Source of the DNA: JABCPE02 sp963530615
GTDB taxonomy: Bacteria > Bacteroidota > Bacteroidia > Flavobacteriales > Weeksellaceae
Assembly: GCA_963530615.1 (NCBI GenBank)
Contig: CAUSDX010000008.1
Coordinates: 10,471 to 74,470 of the forward strand
Reading direction: 5' to 3'
DNA length: 64,000 nt
Position 1 is the first letter of the stretch. Every line of letters starts with the position of its first letter. Of the stretch, positions 45,501 through 54,232 are shown in pieces. The notes beneath the pieces were generated by a model. The model searched no databases, was not told the DNA's origin, and worked only from the letters and a program-made list of their open reading frames with translations. Position numbers and translations under genes: made by a program.

Positions 45501-46062
45501 TGAAAGCTTCTAAGCAACCTTTTTTCTGTAATTGCTTTTCTATGAGTATTGCAAAAGCGATATTAGAACCATAGAACCCTCTTTTAATATTTAACTGCTG
45601 TAATAATACTCTTGTGATAACACTTTTCTTATTTCCTATCTCTGCTACTGCATCTATATTAAATATGATCTCATCTATGACAGACGCACTAATTTTTTTC
45701 TCTATATTGAGAACATTAGATGGTGTAACTTCTGAAAAATCATCTAAATCCTCACTATCTTTCACCGCTTCTATATAGCGTTGCAAAGCTCTCTGACGGG
45801 TATTTTGGTTAAGACAATAAAATAAGTATTTAATAAAGTGAGATTTACCACTTCCATAATATCCATTTATCCATATCCCTGTTTTTCCTGTGGTTTTATT
45901 TACTATAGCATCAAGAAATTTATATATATTTTGGAGAATATCCTTAGTAAAAACATATTCTTCTATTTCTTGTTTTGTTCGCTCTTCTTCCATACTACCT
46001 ACCACAACAGCAGGATCTATATGGCGATTAATATTTTTTTCGTAGATGTTTTCTAATTTCAT
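42517..46062 (-). CDS. brxC: BREX ATPase BrxC
   Basis: 1181 residues, a large STAND/AAA-like P-loop ATPase. Walker A is WINGYYGSGKSHFIK (about residue 64-78), and Walker B is LIFLMDEVSQYIG with an acidic pair. The rest is mostly helical with long coiled-coil parts (about 930-1100), consistent with DUF499-type BrxC of type 1 BREX. It starts within the end of brxB (ATGA overlap), so the two are translationally coupled. BrxC is essential for both defence and methylation in studied systems. Confidence 0.93.
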   Translation of the reverse strand: MKLENIYEKNINRHIDPAVVVGSMEEERTKQEIEEYVFTKDILQNIYKFLDAIVNKTTGKTGIWINGYYGSGKSHFIKYLFYCLNQNTRQRALQRYIEAVKDSEDLDDFSEVTPSNVLNIEKKISASVIDEIIFNIDAVAEIGNKKSVITRVLLQQLNIKRGFYGSNIAFAILIEKQLQKKGCLEAFRERVSSVFDVDWEDNKIRDLLHLRKAKLIDIVAEFDENIDKISLAEALNDNREYTIEELISEFKEYVEEKSTDDYRLIFLMDEVSQYIGTNSSLLLNLQTIVEGVGINLGQKVWIVCTAQQDLSSLVNRNKGKEDGFGKIMGRFETMISLDSQDTKYITQKRLLEKNAEGSKALVDFYQKNKGGIQNQFEFAHSLYKNFQDAEEFYLSYPFVPYQFRLISDVFQSFSSIGFVGEGIKNTERSILGIIHFTAKKQSKREFGYFISFDDFYNDQLSKNLTHMAKSVLDRALNIDFDEDIRGFAHRVAKALFMISHLDDSLKINFPATVENLALLLINHISEVKVDIEKKVEIVLNQLIKSNIIQESEGKYRFLNNDGILVANIIANTIVPSNVNLKYFYDQFIQKLIKPQSSYNLGNRNIKVGISIDDKVELQNGDIGVKFVVFDGDEMKSGVISSSIRQEDLYINIFEWLKLDENKSFLNGFYKYAKTAKFLDDNKSTATGERVRTLEDFANDNNRLLSELQVTFEKKFSETSYISQQQINKANTIAVTIPSQRYAQMLDRHVKAIYNKYEWSNKFAKNNEELRKATSSTQINGDLYQSSIAEEDVNTTISRKYDNKVNLVDLVKYYDKAPYGWKDIAVLDIVYKLVIKKHRAFYYLNEELDPKKYYELAINSSSRAGIEICSPKKYNQEEINDFCTAVQDIFLSINLSPTLEPKQIIETFKKNLEEILIEVNTDKKEYGGYPFYECIKNYHLALKYIMETGTNEGMMQKVIAQKETLKQQRDEYAQIKDFIMGNISRYNDIKEFLHQNKNNLERLGEKEEQSYAEQYKEIKNFMETEKNPALQFPIVLKQYRTLKKAIEDLINALRNQVIEIYTKIFDELENSIEEKEGVAKNIIPERSAFLVKIENTENYNELEVWESKSTDFRVQYIKTIAEAKERINGDKPGKTLIKEVNITRKISGKILTTPEEIDQFLSGLRNSLMVELGKTDSKIILK

Positions 46063-46676
46063 ATTTTTAACATTGGATTTAAATGATTCACTCTATAAAT
46101 ATTTTCATCACCGGACACACCAAATAATGAAAAAAACTTATCATCTCTCAATTCACCTGGATAAAATGCTATGATTTTATAATTACGGACATATTTTTCT
46201 ATTTTTTTTAGAAAATCTGATAATCTCAGATAAGGATATATCTCTCCTATTCCACTCAGCAATAGATAAACTTTATCATCACCCTTAACTTTAAAATAAT
46301 GCTTAATTTTTTCTCCTATATGCTCAATAAACTCATCACTATTCGCTTTACTTATCAAATAAAATAAATTAGATTGATAATCTCTACTCTCCGCATCAAA
46401 TGTTTCATTCAATAATGTATTACCAAAAATTTCCTGAGACTCTAACCATTTTATAAATTCACAATATAGATTAATTAATAAACTATTAAGCGTATTGAAA
46501 GGGCGTTTTAACTTTTTATCTAAGTTAAGTATTTCCTCTCGCATTTCAAATTCCTCTATGGGAGAATATGTGTAAATATATACAGGAAAAAAAAGCAATC
46601 CTGTATCTGGATTTATGAATTCTTGTTTGGATAATAATTCATAAACAGCATTCATTTTTTTTGATGTTTCTTCCAT
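46059..46676 (-). CDS. brxB: BREX protein BrxB (DUF1788 family)
   Basis: 205 residues from the chosen start. It contains LLFFPVYIYTYSP, VYLLLSGIGEIYPYLRLSDFL and KIIAFYPGE, then a short C-terminal NPMLKI, the pattern of DUF1788 proteins. Function is not known in detail; BrxB is required in type 1 BREX. The ATG at 46676 overlaps the brxA stop as TAATG, so this start is preferred to 46697. Its own stop overlaps the brxC start. Confidence 0.88.
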   Translation of the reverse strand: MEETSKKMNAVYELLSKQEFINPDTGLLFFPVYIYTYSPIEEFEMREEILNLDKKLKRPFNTLNSLLINLYCEFIKWLESQEIFGNTLLNETFDAESRDYQSNLFYLISKANSDEFIEHIGEKIKHYFKVKGDDKVYLLLSGIGEIYPYLRLSDFLKKIEKYVRNYKIIAFYPGELRDDKFFSLFGVSGDENIYRVNHLNPMLKI

Positions 46677-47254
46677 TACCTTTTTAGCATTAAACAATTA
46701 AAAAACCAACCATCATCATATTTTTCAATAAGGTCTATTAAACCTCTGCTTGGCTCTATCATATTAATTTTTTCAGAATCATAAATTCCTACTTGTTTAA
46801 ATATTAAAACTGCTATCTGAGAAAGCTTATATTTTGTTTTTTCTGAAATTGTGTCAAATTCTTTATCTCCTAATTTTTTAGATAAAAAATAACTAAATTC
46901 ATAAGTATCTAATTTATTATCATATATTTTCCATTTTTGATAAACTACTTCTATTGCAAATTCTACAAGAATAGAGTGAAGTTTACAAAGTGCTAAAAAC
47001 AAAATAATTTTCTGATCTTTTTCATGAGCTATCTCTCTGTAAAATTCTAGATAGTCTACATTGAGTTTTTTTAATCTTTTGTCAATAGTTTGTTTTAGTT
47101 TCTTTTTTGATGACTCTGAATTGGTAGGAATGACAAAATAACTTATATTTTCTTGTCCTTCTAAATAGGATTCAATATCTTGTACTGCTTCAATATAAAT
47201 TGAAGTTTCTTTATATAACAAAGCTCCCGATGTAAAATTTAAATTATATCCCAT
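46676..47254 (-). CDS. brxA: BREX protein BrxA (DUF1819 family)
   Basis: 192 residues, all-helical. The N-terminal FTSGALLYKETSIYIEAV and the C-terminal ending FNCLMLKR fit the DUF1819/BrxA family, small winged-helix-type DNA-binding proteins that open type 1 BREX operons. Stop and brxB start overlap. It is the first gene of the operon; upstream are two terminators and tRNA-fMet. No BrxR-like regulator gene is present. A possible -7 box TAATTTTG sits at 47333-47326 on the minus strand, some 70 nt upstream, without a clear -33 box. Confidence 0.87.
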   Translation of the reverse strand: MGYNLNFTSGALLYKETSIYIEAVQDIESYLEGQENISYFVIPTNSESSKKKLKQTIDKRLKKLNVDYLEFYREIAHEKDQKIILFLALCKLHSILVEFAIEVVYQKWKIYDNKLDTYEFSYFLSKKLGDKEFDTISEKTKYKLSQIAVLIFKQVGIYDSEKINMIEPSRGLIDLIEKYDDGWFFNCLMLKR

Positions 47255-47335
47255 TTTGATTATATCATTTTTATTTTGAACTATTCTCTATTTTTCTAAT
47301 AGAAAATGTATAAGAATTAAGTCTCCAAAATTATA

Positions 47336-47366
47336 AAAAAAATCAACCTGATAGGTTGCTTTTTTT
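47336..47366. terminator. Second hairpin between tRNA-fMet and brxA
   Basis: CAACC (47344-47348) and GGTTG (47354-47358) with a 5-nt loop are flanked by a 7-A run and a 7-T run, so it can act as a terminator on either strand. It adds to the tRNA terminator at 47392 and insulates brxA from the tRNA gene. Confidence 0.65.
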
Positions 47367-47391
47367 ATAAAATATAAAAACAAATAAAAAA

Positions 47392-47417
47392 GGATAATAA
47401 ACTTTCATTTATTATCC
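47392..47417 (-). terminator. Intrinsic terminator of the tRNA-fMet gene
   Basis: A perfect 10-bp stem (GGATAATAAA at 47392-47401, TTTATTATCC at 47408-47417) with a T run on the minus strand, 13 nt after the tRNA 3' end. Confidence 0.85.
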
Positions 47418-47430
47418 TCTCAAAAATTAG

Positions 47431-47503
<73 letters not shown>

Positions 47504-47514
47504 GTATTGTTTTG

Positions 47515-47545
47515 CAAAGATACAACTTTTTTTTTACCATCCAAA
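47515..47545 (-). promoter_or_regulatory. Bacteroidota-type promoter of tRNA-fMet
   Basis: On the minus strand: TTTG (47545-47542), a 19-nt spacer, TATCTTTG (47522-47515), then the tRNA 5' end at 47503. An exact match to the consensus. Confidence 0.82.
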
Positions 47546-47641
47546 TTTTTTATAAACTTTTTTCAAAAAAAATATTTTTATGCTTTATTTCTATACCATA
47601 TAAAGAGAAAACCTTAATTTTACATGCTCAATATAATTACA

Positions 47642-49360
47642 ATGAATAATATCGTTAAAAGGTTATTCGGAATAGGCATGAAGTTCAAGAAATGGTTTAT
47701 TTTCACTTTCATCATCTCCATTCTTGCAGCTTTAGTCTCTACTTATCGTCCCATTTTCACAAAAGAAATTGTAGATGTTTTTATTATCAAAGAAAAAAAT
47801 AATGAACATCTGATACAGAATATCTATATTCTTTTAGGTCTAGTTATTTTAGAGACTTTTTTACAAGTTTTACTCTATTATTTTTCTAATTTCATTGCCC
47901 AAAATGTAATTCGCGATATTCGTGAGAGACTTTATCAGAAACTTATTCATTTCAAAACTTCTTTTTTTGACCAAACTCCAATTGGCAATTTAGTTACTCG
48001 TGCTATTGGTGATGTGGAAACTATAGCTGTAGTGTATACCGATGGTTTTTTAATGATTTTTGGAGATATATTGCGGGTTATTTTAGTATTAGTTGCAATG
48101 TTCATGGTCAATGCTGAGCTAAGCTATATTGTTATTTTGATGCTTCCTATGATGTATTTCATCACGAGATTTTTTCAAAAAAAACTAAAATCTGCATTCA
48201 CTTCAGAACGAATTTTAACCTCATCCCAAAATAGTTTTGTACAAGAAAGATTATCAGGAATGTCTCTTATTCAAGTTTTTAATCGTGAGAAGGCTGAATT
48301 TGAAAAATTTAATCATATCAATATTGAGCTAAAAAAAGCCTTTTTAAAAACTGTTTTTTATTTCTCTTTATTTTTTCCTGTAGTGGAATTACTTTCTTCT
48401 TTTTTCATTGGAATAGTGTTATTTTACGCTGGTTTTAATGCTATTTTTAACCAAAATGCAAGTGTAGGAGATATTATTGCCTTCATTGGATTCATTTCTT
48501 TGTTGGTCAGACCTTTAAGACAGATTGCAGATAGATTTAACAATATTCAAAGAGGACTTGTAGGAGCAGAGCGAGTGCTAAACATTATGGATGAAAATGA
48601 AAATTCAACTCCGAATTTAGGACTTATCAAAAAAAATAATTTAGAAGGAAAAATAGAATTTCAAAATGTGAAGTTTGCGTATAATGAAAAACAGCAAGTT
48701 TTAAAAGGTATTAGTTTTAGTGTAAAACCTGGGGAAACCATCGCTATTGTGGGAGCAACAGGAGCTGGAAAATCTACTATTATTAGCCTTATTACAAGAC
48801 TCTATGATATTACTAATGGAAAAATTCTGATAGATGATATTGATATTTATGATTATGAACTTTATCACCTACGCGGACAAATTGGTGTTGTTCTTCAAGA
48901 TGTTTTTCTTTTCCATGGAAGCATCTTTGAAAATTTAACATTAGGAAATAAAAATATTTCTTTGGATCAAGTAAAAACAGCCGCAAAGGAAATTGGCATT
49001 GATGATTTTATTGAAAAATTACCTAACGGGTATGACTTTATCGTTAGCGAAAGAGGAGCTTCCATCTCATTAGGACAAAGACAATTATTATCTTTTTTAA
49101 GAGCTTATTTAACTAACCCTAAAATATTAATTTTAGATGAAGCAACCTCTTCCATAGACCATGAATCAGAAAAACTCATTCAAAAAGCCACTGAAAAAAT
49201 AACACAAAACAGAACCTCAATCATTATCGCTCATCGTCTATCTACCATAAAAAAAGCAAACAGAATCATCGTGATGCATCAAGGAAAAGTAGTGGAAATG
49301 GGAACACATCAAGAACTCCTAAACAAAAAAGGATATTACTCTGAATTATATAAAAACTAA
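47642..49360 (+). CDS. ABC exporter, fused membrane and ATPase domains (MsbA/lipid A exporter type)
   Basis: 572 residues. Six transmembrane helices in the first 310 residues (for example WFIFTFIISILAALVS, FFIGIVLFYAG), then the nucleotide-binding domain with Walker A VGATGAGKST, Q-loop VLQDVFLF, signature SLGQRQ in place of LSGGQ, Walker B ILILDEATSSID and H-loop IIAHRLSTI. Such half-transporters work as homodimers exporting lipids or drugs. The ATG at 47642 is preferred; the one at 47624 would add six residues. The cargo is unknown; MsbA-like flipping is one possibility. Confidence 0.85.
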   Translation: MNNIVKRLFGIGMKFKKWFIFTFIISILAALVSTYRPIFTKEIVDVFIIKEKNNEHLIQNIYILLGLVILETFLQVLLYYFSNFIAQNVIRDIRERLYQKLIHFKTSFFDQTPIGNLVTRAIGDVETIAVVYTDGFLMIFGDILRVILVLVAMFMVNAELSYIVILMLPMMYFITRFFQKKLKSAFTSERILTSSQNSFVQERLSGMSLIQVFNREKAEFEKFNHINIELKKAFLKTVFYFSLFFPVVELLSSFFIGIVLFYAGFNAIFNQNASVGDIIAFIGFISLLVRPLRQIADRFNNIQRGLVGAERVLNIMDENENSTPNLGLIKKNNLEGKIEFQNVKFAYNEKQQVLKGISFSVKPGETIAIVGATGAGKSTIISLITRLYDITNGKILIDDIDIYDYELYHLRGQIGVVLQDVFLFHGSIFENLTLGNKNISLDQVKTAAKEIGIDDFIEKLPNGYDFIVSERGASISLGQRQLLSFLRAYLTNPKILILDEATSSIDHESEKLIQKATEKITQNRTSIIIAHRLSTIKKANRIIVMHQGKVVEMGTHQELLNKKGYYSELYKN

Positions 49361-49362
49361 AT

Positions 49363-50088
49363 TTACTTTTGAGAAAAAATCTGCCCCAATATAATACCAG
49401 CCGCCATGGAAACATTTAGACTTTCCGTGGATTGCAATTTTCCGAATCTTGGAATTGTAATATTATCGGATACTAATTTCTTAATAATAGGACGGATTCC
49501 ATTTCCTTCATTTCCTAAAATCAAATAAAATCTTTCAGGAAAATCTATTGAATACAGATTTTTTCCGACCATATCCGTTCCAAAAACAGGACGATCGGCT
49601 TCTTCCAAAAGCTGTTCTATCTCTTGATAAACTACATTTACCCTCGTAAAAGACCCCATCGTTGCTTGGATAACCTTGGGATTATAAACATCTACGCTAT
49701 CAGGAGAACAAATAATCTGCTCAATCCCAAACCAATCCGCCAGACGGATAATCGTCCCTAAATTACCAGGGTCTTGAATATTATCTAAAACCAACTGAAT
49801 AGGAGCTTCTATACTTTTATTCTCTTGAAGTTCACAAACCGCAACTGAATCTTTAGGATGCTGTAAAAGACTAATTTTCTGAAGCTCTCTTTCTGTAATC
49901 TGATGAACCATAACTCCTGAAAAATCTAACTCCGAAGGATTAACACTGAAAATTTCTTTTACCTTAAAAGAAGATTTTCTCAATTCTTTAATAATTTTAT
50001 TCCCCTCTACCAAGAATAAATTGTATTTTTGTCTAAATTTTTTTTTATCCAAAGAAGTTAAAATCTTTACCGTATGATTCGTCAGCAT
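49363..50088 (-). CDS. TrmH/SpoU-family RNA 2'-O-methyltransferase
   Basis: 241 residues. An N-terminal substrate-binding domain (FLVEGNKIIKEL) precedes a SPOUT knot domain with motif 1 NIQDPGNLGTIIRLADWFG, motif 2 YLILGNEGNGI and motif 3 TESLNVSMAAGIILG. It methylates a ribose in rRNA or tRNA; the site cannot be told. The start at 50088 (MLTNHTVKILTSL) is preferred to 50106. Even so, the start region overlaps the divergent tamL start by 15 bp. Confidence 0.88.
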   Translation of the reverse strand: MLTNHTVKILTSLDKKKFRQKYNLFLVEGNKIIKELRKSSFKVKEIFSVNPSELDFSGVMVHQITERELQKISLLQHPKDSVAVCELQENKSIEAPIQLVLDNIQDPGNLGTIIRLADWFGIEQIICSPDSVDVYNPKVIQATMGSFTRVNVVYQEIEQLLEEADRPVFGTDMVGKNLYSIDFPERFYLILGNEGNGIRPIIKKLVSDNITIPRFGKLQSTESLNVSMAAGIILGQIFSQK

Positions 50089-52656
50089 TTTAATATTTTT
50101 TTCCAAAAGTACTATAAACTCTCTATTTTTGCAATAATATTGGGATTTCTTTATTCATGTAGTACCAAAAAAGTTTCTGAAGGAGAATATCTTTTAACAA
50201 AAAATAAATATACATATACGGATAAAGCTCTATTTTCAAACTCCATTCCTAACTATATTTCTCAGACTCCTAATTCTAGAAATGTTTTAGGTATACCTAT
50301 GGGACTTTGGCTTTATAATTGGGCTAATCCCAAATATGATAGCATACTTAATGAATACATGAATTTTCCTTCTAATATGAGAACCCAAAAACTGCGAGAT
50401 TCCTTAGCTATAAAAATGGGACATCCAGAATTTGTAGGGAAAACTATGATATGGAGCAGAATAATGCATACCTTGGGAAAAGCTCCTATCATTTTAGATT
50501 CATCAAAAACACACACTAGTGCTAATGCCATTAAACGATATTTAGGATACAGAGGTTATTGGGATTCTCATGTAACCTATAATATAGCATTGAACTCCAA
50601 AAAGAAAAAAGCTGAAAACCATTTTATTATTACTCATAATACTCCGACTTACATTAGTGACTACCATCTTCTTATCCATGATAATAATATTAGAAAAATT
50701 TACGAACAAAATATTTCTAAAAGCGAAATAAAAAAAGGACATATCCTTGACCAAAAAAAATTAGAAGATGAAATAAAAAGAATTAATGAAATGATGAGAG
50801 AAGCTGGATATTATGGATTCAACGCTTCTAATGAAGAGGTTTTCTTTACCGCTGACACACTTAACAACAGAAAACAAGTTCCACTTTTTTTAGAAATAGA
50901 AAAGGATACTTTGGGAACGCCTTATAAAAAACATACTATTGGAAAGATTGAAATTATCATTAAACCCAACATTACAGACTCTACCAATATTACCGAGAAA
51001 ATAGGAGATGTAACCATCAAGAAAAAAAATAACTCTTTTAAAGGGAAAACGATTTGGAGAGCCATCACTGTAAATAAAGGCGATATATATAATCAAAACC
51101 GATTAGACCTTACTAGAAGAAATCTATTGGCCTTGAATAACTTTAGCATCATCAATGCTAATCCTATCTCTAAAATCAACCCAAACGATACAATTCTAAA
51201 CCTTAGTTATACCCTTATTCCATTGCAAAAATACGACCTAAAACTCGCTACCGATGTTCATTATTCTCAAATATTAAATTTCGGAATTTCTCCTTCCGTA
51301 GAATTTACTAGCAGAAATATATTCCATGGTGGAGAAAATTTCGGAGCAAGTATTTCTGGTATTGTTGGAAGTACTAAAAATGAAAACAATAATTTTTTCA
51401 ATGCTTATGAGTTTTCGGGGGAACTTAGTTTGAAATTCCCTAGATTTTTACTTCCTTTTAGCACCGATAAAATTATTCCAAGAAGATATTCTCCTTCTTC
51501 TGCTATATCTATGGGGGCTTCTATACAGAATAATATCGGATTAGGAAGAGTCAATTTTAATGGAGGGATTAATTATTACCTTAATGTGAATGATGTGGTT
51601 TCTCATCGTTTTTCACTGCTGAATACTCAATTGAGCAAAACCCGAAATAAGGATAATTATTATGATATTTTCCCTAATGATAAGCATATCCGCGATTATA
51701 TCTTTGGACTTTATCAAAATATAACCCCTACCTTAATTACTGATTTTCACAATAAAAATATTAATTCTGATGTGGTCTCTCGAGCGATTATGCAAGATGT
51801 TAGTTTCCAAAATAACCTAAATACTTCGGACCAACATAAAATTGCACTATTTAGACAATCTATTATCAATAAAGACCGACTGACCCAAGATGCCTTAATT
51901 ATAGGCTGGGATTATAATTTTATCTACAATGAAATCGGCAAAAAAAATTATAAACATCCTTTCTATTTTAATGCAAAATTTGAAATGGCGGGAAATGCCC
52001 TTTCTCTTTTAGAAAAAGTTTTAGGACCTAAACATATAGAATCTGGCATTGTAAATCCTTTGAAAAACAGCTTTTTCAAAATTCCTTATTATCAATTTGC
52101 TAAAGTAGATTTGGACATCAGAAAATATATCAACTTCAATGATGGAAAACAAAGCTTAATTTTTAGACAATTCATCGGTTTAGGATTCCCTTACGGAAAA
52201 TCTTCTTCCATGCCGTTTGTTCGTTCTTATTATAATGGCGGTTCTAACGATATAAGAGCTTGGAGAGGTTTTGGAGGCTTAGGGCCTGGCGGTTCTCAGT
52301 TAGATGAAAATATCAGAACTTATATGATGGGCGATATGAAACTAACCACCAATGTAGAATACCGTTTTAGAATGAATGATATGTTTCATGGAGCGATATT
52401 TACCGATATGGGAAATACATGGAATATCTCCTCTGAAGCTGAACCTGAAAGCAAATTTCAGTTAAATAAGTTTTATAAACAAATGGGAATAGGCAGCGGT
52501 TTCGGTTTAAGAATTAACATCGCCTATGTTACTTTCAGATTTGATTTTGCCTATAAAATGTATAATCCCAACAAATCCGAAGGAAATAGATGGGTAATCT
52601 CTAATCTTAAACCACTTGACCCAACAGTAAATTTCGCTATCGGTTATCCTTTTTAA
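50074..52656 (+). CDS. tamL: TamL, lipoprotein member of the BamA/TamA Omp85 family
   Basis: 860 residues. A lipoprotein signal with a Cys in FLYSCSTKK (Cys29) replaces the plain signal peptide of TamA. POTRA-like domains fill the first half, and a 16-strand Omp85 barrel follows from about residue 400. VRSYYNGGSNDIRAWRGFGGLGPGG is the Omp85 loop 6 motif with the conserved R-G-W/F, and the protein ends in a terminal aromatic strand (FAIGYPF). TamL works with TamB in outer-membrane assembly in Bacteroidota. No tamB is adjacent, so that link is inferred. Confidence 0.85.
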   Translation: MIRQHFNIFFQKYYKLSIFAIILGFLYSCSTKKVSEGEYLLTKNKYTYTDKALFSNSIPNYISQTPNSRNVLGIPMGLWLYNWANPKYDSILNEYMNFPSNMRTQKLRDSLAIKMGHPEFVGKTMIWSRIMHTLGKAPIILDSSKTHTSANAIKRYLGYRGYWDSHVTYNIALNSKKKKAENHFIITHNTPTYISDYHLLIHDNNIRKIYEQNISKSEIKKGHILDQKKLEDEIKRINEMMREAGYYGFNASNEEVFFTADTLNNRKQVPLFLEIEKDTLGTPYKKHTIGKIEIIIKPNITDSTNITEKIGDVTIKKKNNSFKGKTIWRAITVNKGDIYNQNRLDLTRRNLLALNNFSIINANPISKINPNDTILNLSYTLIPLQKYDLKLATDVHYSQILNFGISPSVEFTSRNIFHGGENFGASISGIVGSTKNENNNFFNAYEFSGELSLKFPRFLLPFSTDKIIPRRYSPSSAISMGASIQNNIGLGRVNFNGGINYYLNVNDVVSHRFSLLNTQLSKTRNKDNYYDIFPNDKHIRDYIFGLYQNITPTLITDFHNKNINSDVVSRAIMQDVSFQNNLNTSDQHKIALFRQSIINKDRLTQDALIIGWDYNFIYNEIGKKNYKHPFYFNAKFEMAGNALSLLEKVLGPKHIESGIVNPLKNSFFKIPYYQFAKVDLDIRKYINFNDGKQSLIFRQFIGLGFPYGKSSSMPFVRSYYNGGSNDIRAWRGFGGLGPGGSQLDENIRTYMMGDMKLTTNVEYRFRMNDMFHGAIFTDMGNTWNISSEAEPESKFQLNKFYKQMGIGSGFGLRINIAYVTFRFDFAYKMYNPNKSEGNRWVISNLKPLDPTVNFAIGYPF

Positions 52657-52669
52657 TTATGAGTTAAAT

Positions 52670-53656
52670 ATGAAAAAAATAAAATTAGTATTTCAAATTA
52701 TTCTTTTTTCTTCTTTGATTGGAGTGATTTTAATGTCTTGTCAGAATAAAAATTCAGATAACATCTGGGATAAAGAAATTAAAATCACAGAAAAAGTAAA
52801 AATCATTAACATATCTGAAGAGTTTTTTAGTTCTAATGTCTCCTTAAATGATTTCAAAACTAAATATCCTTGGTTTCAAGGAAATATCCCTGATGAAGAG
52901 TATCTTTTGAGGAGAAAAGATACCACTGAAATCAACATCTATAAAAATGCAATAAAAGAAATAAAAACTATAAACTTAGAAATGGAATTATCCGAAATGT
53001 TTTCTAGGATAAGGTATTATTTCCCAAAATTCAAAACTCCTAAAGTTTATCTATATTCTTCTAGCCTTCAAGGAATCAAAGACCCTATATTTTTCCGAAC
53101 GGAGGATAAAATGCTTTTTATAGATATTTCTGCATTTATGGGAGAAAAGAATTCCTATTATGACGGGATTGATCACTATCTTCGTAAGACAATGACTCCT
53201 AAAAATATCGTTCCGAAAGTAGCGGAAATTATCGCAGAAACTTTTATTTTGTACAGTACACAAGAAAGTAAATTCATCGACCAAATACTCATTAGTGGTA
53301 AAATCAAAACACTCCAAAAAGCATTCTTGCCTAAAACTCCTGATTATCTCATCATGAATTATACTCAAGAACAACAAGAATGGGCAGTAGCAAATGAGAG
53401 TAATATTTGGAATTATTTTGTAGAACAAGACTTGCTTTTTAGTGATGATGCCCAACTTTATGAGCGTTTTCTCTCCATCGCTCCTTTCTCTAAATTTTAT
53501 ACCGAGGTAGACCAAAAATCCTCTCCGCAAGTGGGTGTTTTCATCGGTTGGCAAATCAGTAAAGCTTTTTTTACTCAAAAACCAGAAACTACATTATCTG
53601 AATTTTTAACTAAGAATGCTACTGAAATATTTAACCAATCTAAATATAAACCGTAA
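52670..53656 (+). CDS. gldB: Gliding motility lipoprotein GldB
   Basis: 328 residues. A lipoprotein signal with lipobox LMSCQN (Cys24). KYPWFQGNIPDEEYLLRRKDTT and the C-terminal VFIGWQISKAF...ATEIFNQSKYKP are typical of GldB. GldB is needed for gliding in Flavobacterium and is conserved in some non-gliding relatives with type IX secretion. The central region resembles a peptidase-like fold. No gldC is adjacent. It starts 13 nt after tamL. Confidence 0.85.
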   Translation: MKKIKLVFQIILFSSLIGVILMSCQNKNSDNIWDKEIKITEKVKIINISEEFFSSNVSLNDFKTKYPWFQGNIPDEEYLLRRKDTTEINIYKNAIKEIKTINLEMELSEMFSRIRYYFPKFKTPKVYLYSSSLQGIKDPIFFRTEDKMLFIDISAFMGEKNSYYDGIDHYLRKTMTPKNIVPKVAEIIAETFILYSTQESKFIDQILISGKIKTLQKAFLPKTPDYLIMNYTQEQQEWAVANESNIWNYFVEQDLLFSDDAQLYERFLSIAPFSKFYTEVDQKSSPQVGVFIGWQISKAFFTQKPETTLSEFLTKNATEIFNQSKYKP

Positions 53657-53661
53657 GACTG

Positions 53662-54210
53662 ATGGAACTATTGATAGAAACCCTCAAAACAGGTGGAGTA
53701 ATTCTTTATCCTACCGATACCATTTGGGGGATTGGTTGTGATGCTACGAACCCCCAAGCAATACAGAAGATTTTTGACATCAAAAAACGAGATGCAAAAA
53801 AATCTCCTATTATTTTAGTAGAAAGTGAAAAACACTTACAAGATTTAGTAGATGTGCCTCCTATGGCATGGGAGATTATGGATTTAAGTGAAAAGCCCGT
53901 TACCATTGTTTATGATAACCCCAGAGGACTTCCGAAAGAACTTCTTGCTGAAGATGGGAGCATCGGTATTCGTTTGGTAAAAGATTTATTTTGTAAAAAG
54001 CTGATTACAAAACTCAATCGCCCCATTGTTTCTACTTCTGCCAATTTCAGCGGAGAAAAAAGCCCCATGAGTTTTTCTGAAATATCCCCTCTGCTCATTA
54101 AACAAGTAGATGCCATTGCGGAGGAAAATCGGGAGCAAAAATCCCAGTGGAAAGGCTCTTCTGTCATTCGCGTGTGGCAAGATGGAAGAATAAAGGTGAT
54201 TCGGGAATAA
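53662..54210 (+). CDS. tsaC: Threonylcarbamoyl-AMP synthase (TsaC/YrdC)
   Basis: 182 residues. LYPTDTIWGIGCDATNPQAI is the dsRNA-binding/ATP site of YrdC-domain enzymes, followed by KKRDAKKSPIIL and RPIVSTSANFSGE. It makes threonylcarbamoyl-AMP for the universal t6A37 tRNA modification. The length corresponds to the short TsaC form, without the Sua5 C-terminal domain. It starts 5 nt after the gldB stop. Confidence 0.93.
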   Translation: MELLIETLKTGGVILYPTDTIWGIGCDATNPQAIQKIFDIKKRDAKKSPIILVESEKHLQDLVDVPPMAWEIMDLSEKPVTIVYDNPRGLPKELLAEDGSIGIRLVKDLFCKKLITKLNRPIVSTSANFSGEKSPMSFSEISPLLIKQVDAIAEENREQKSQWKGSSVIRVWQDGRIKVIRE

Positions 54211-54232
54211 TTCTCAAATCACTTTCGTTTTT

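Noticed and set aside
50542..50754. Minus-strand frame inside tamL
   Set aside because: Antisense to a clear Omp85-family gene, hydrophobic only because of codon complementarity; no start context or conservation evident.
53051..53578. 175-residue minus-strand frame inside gldB
   Set aside because: It is fully antisense to gldB, which has a lipobox and family motifs.
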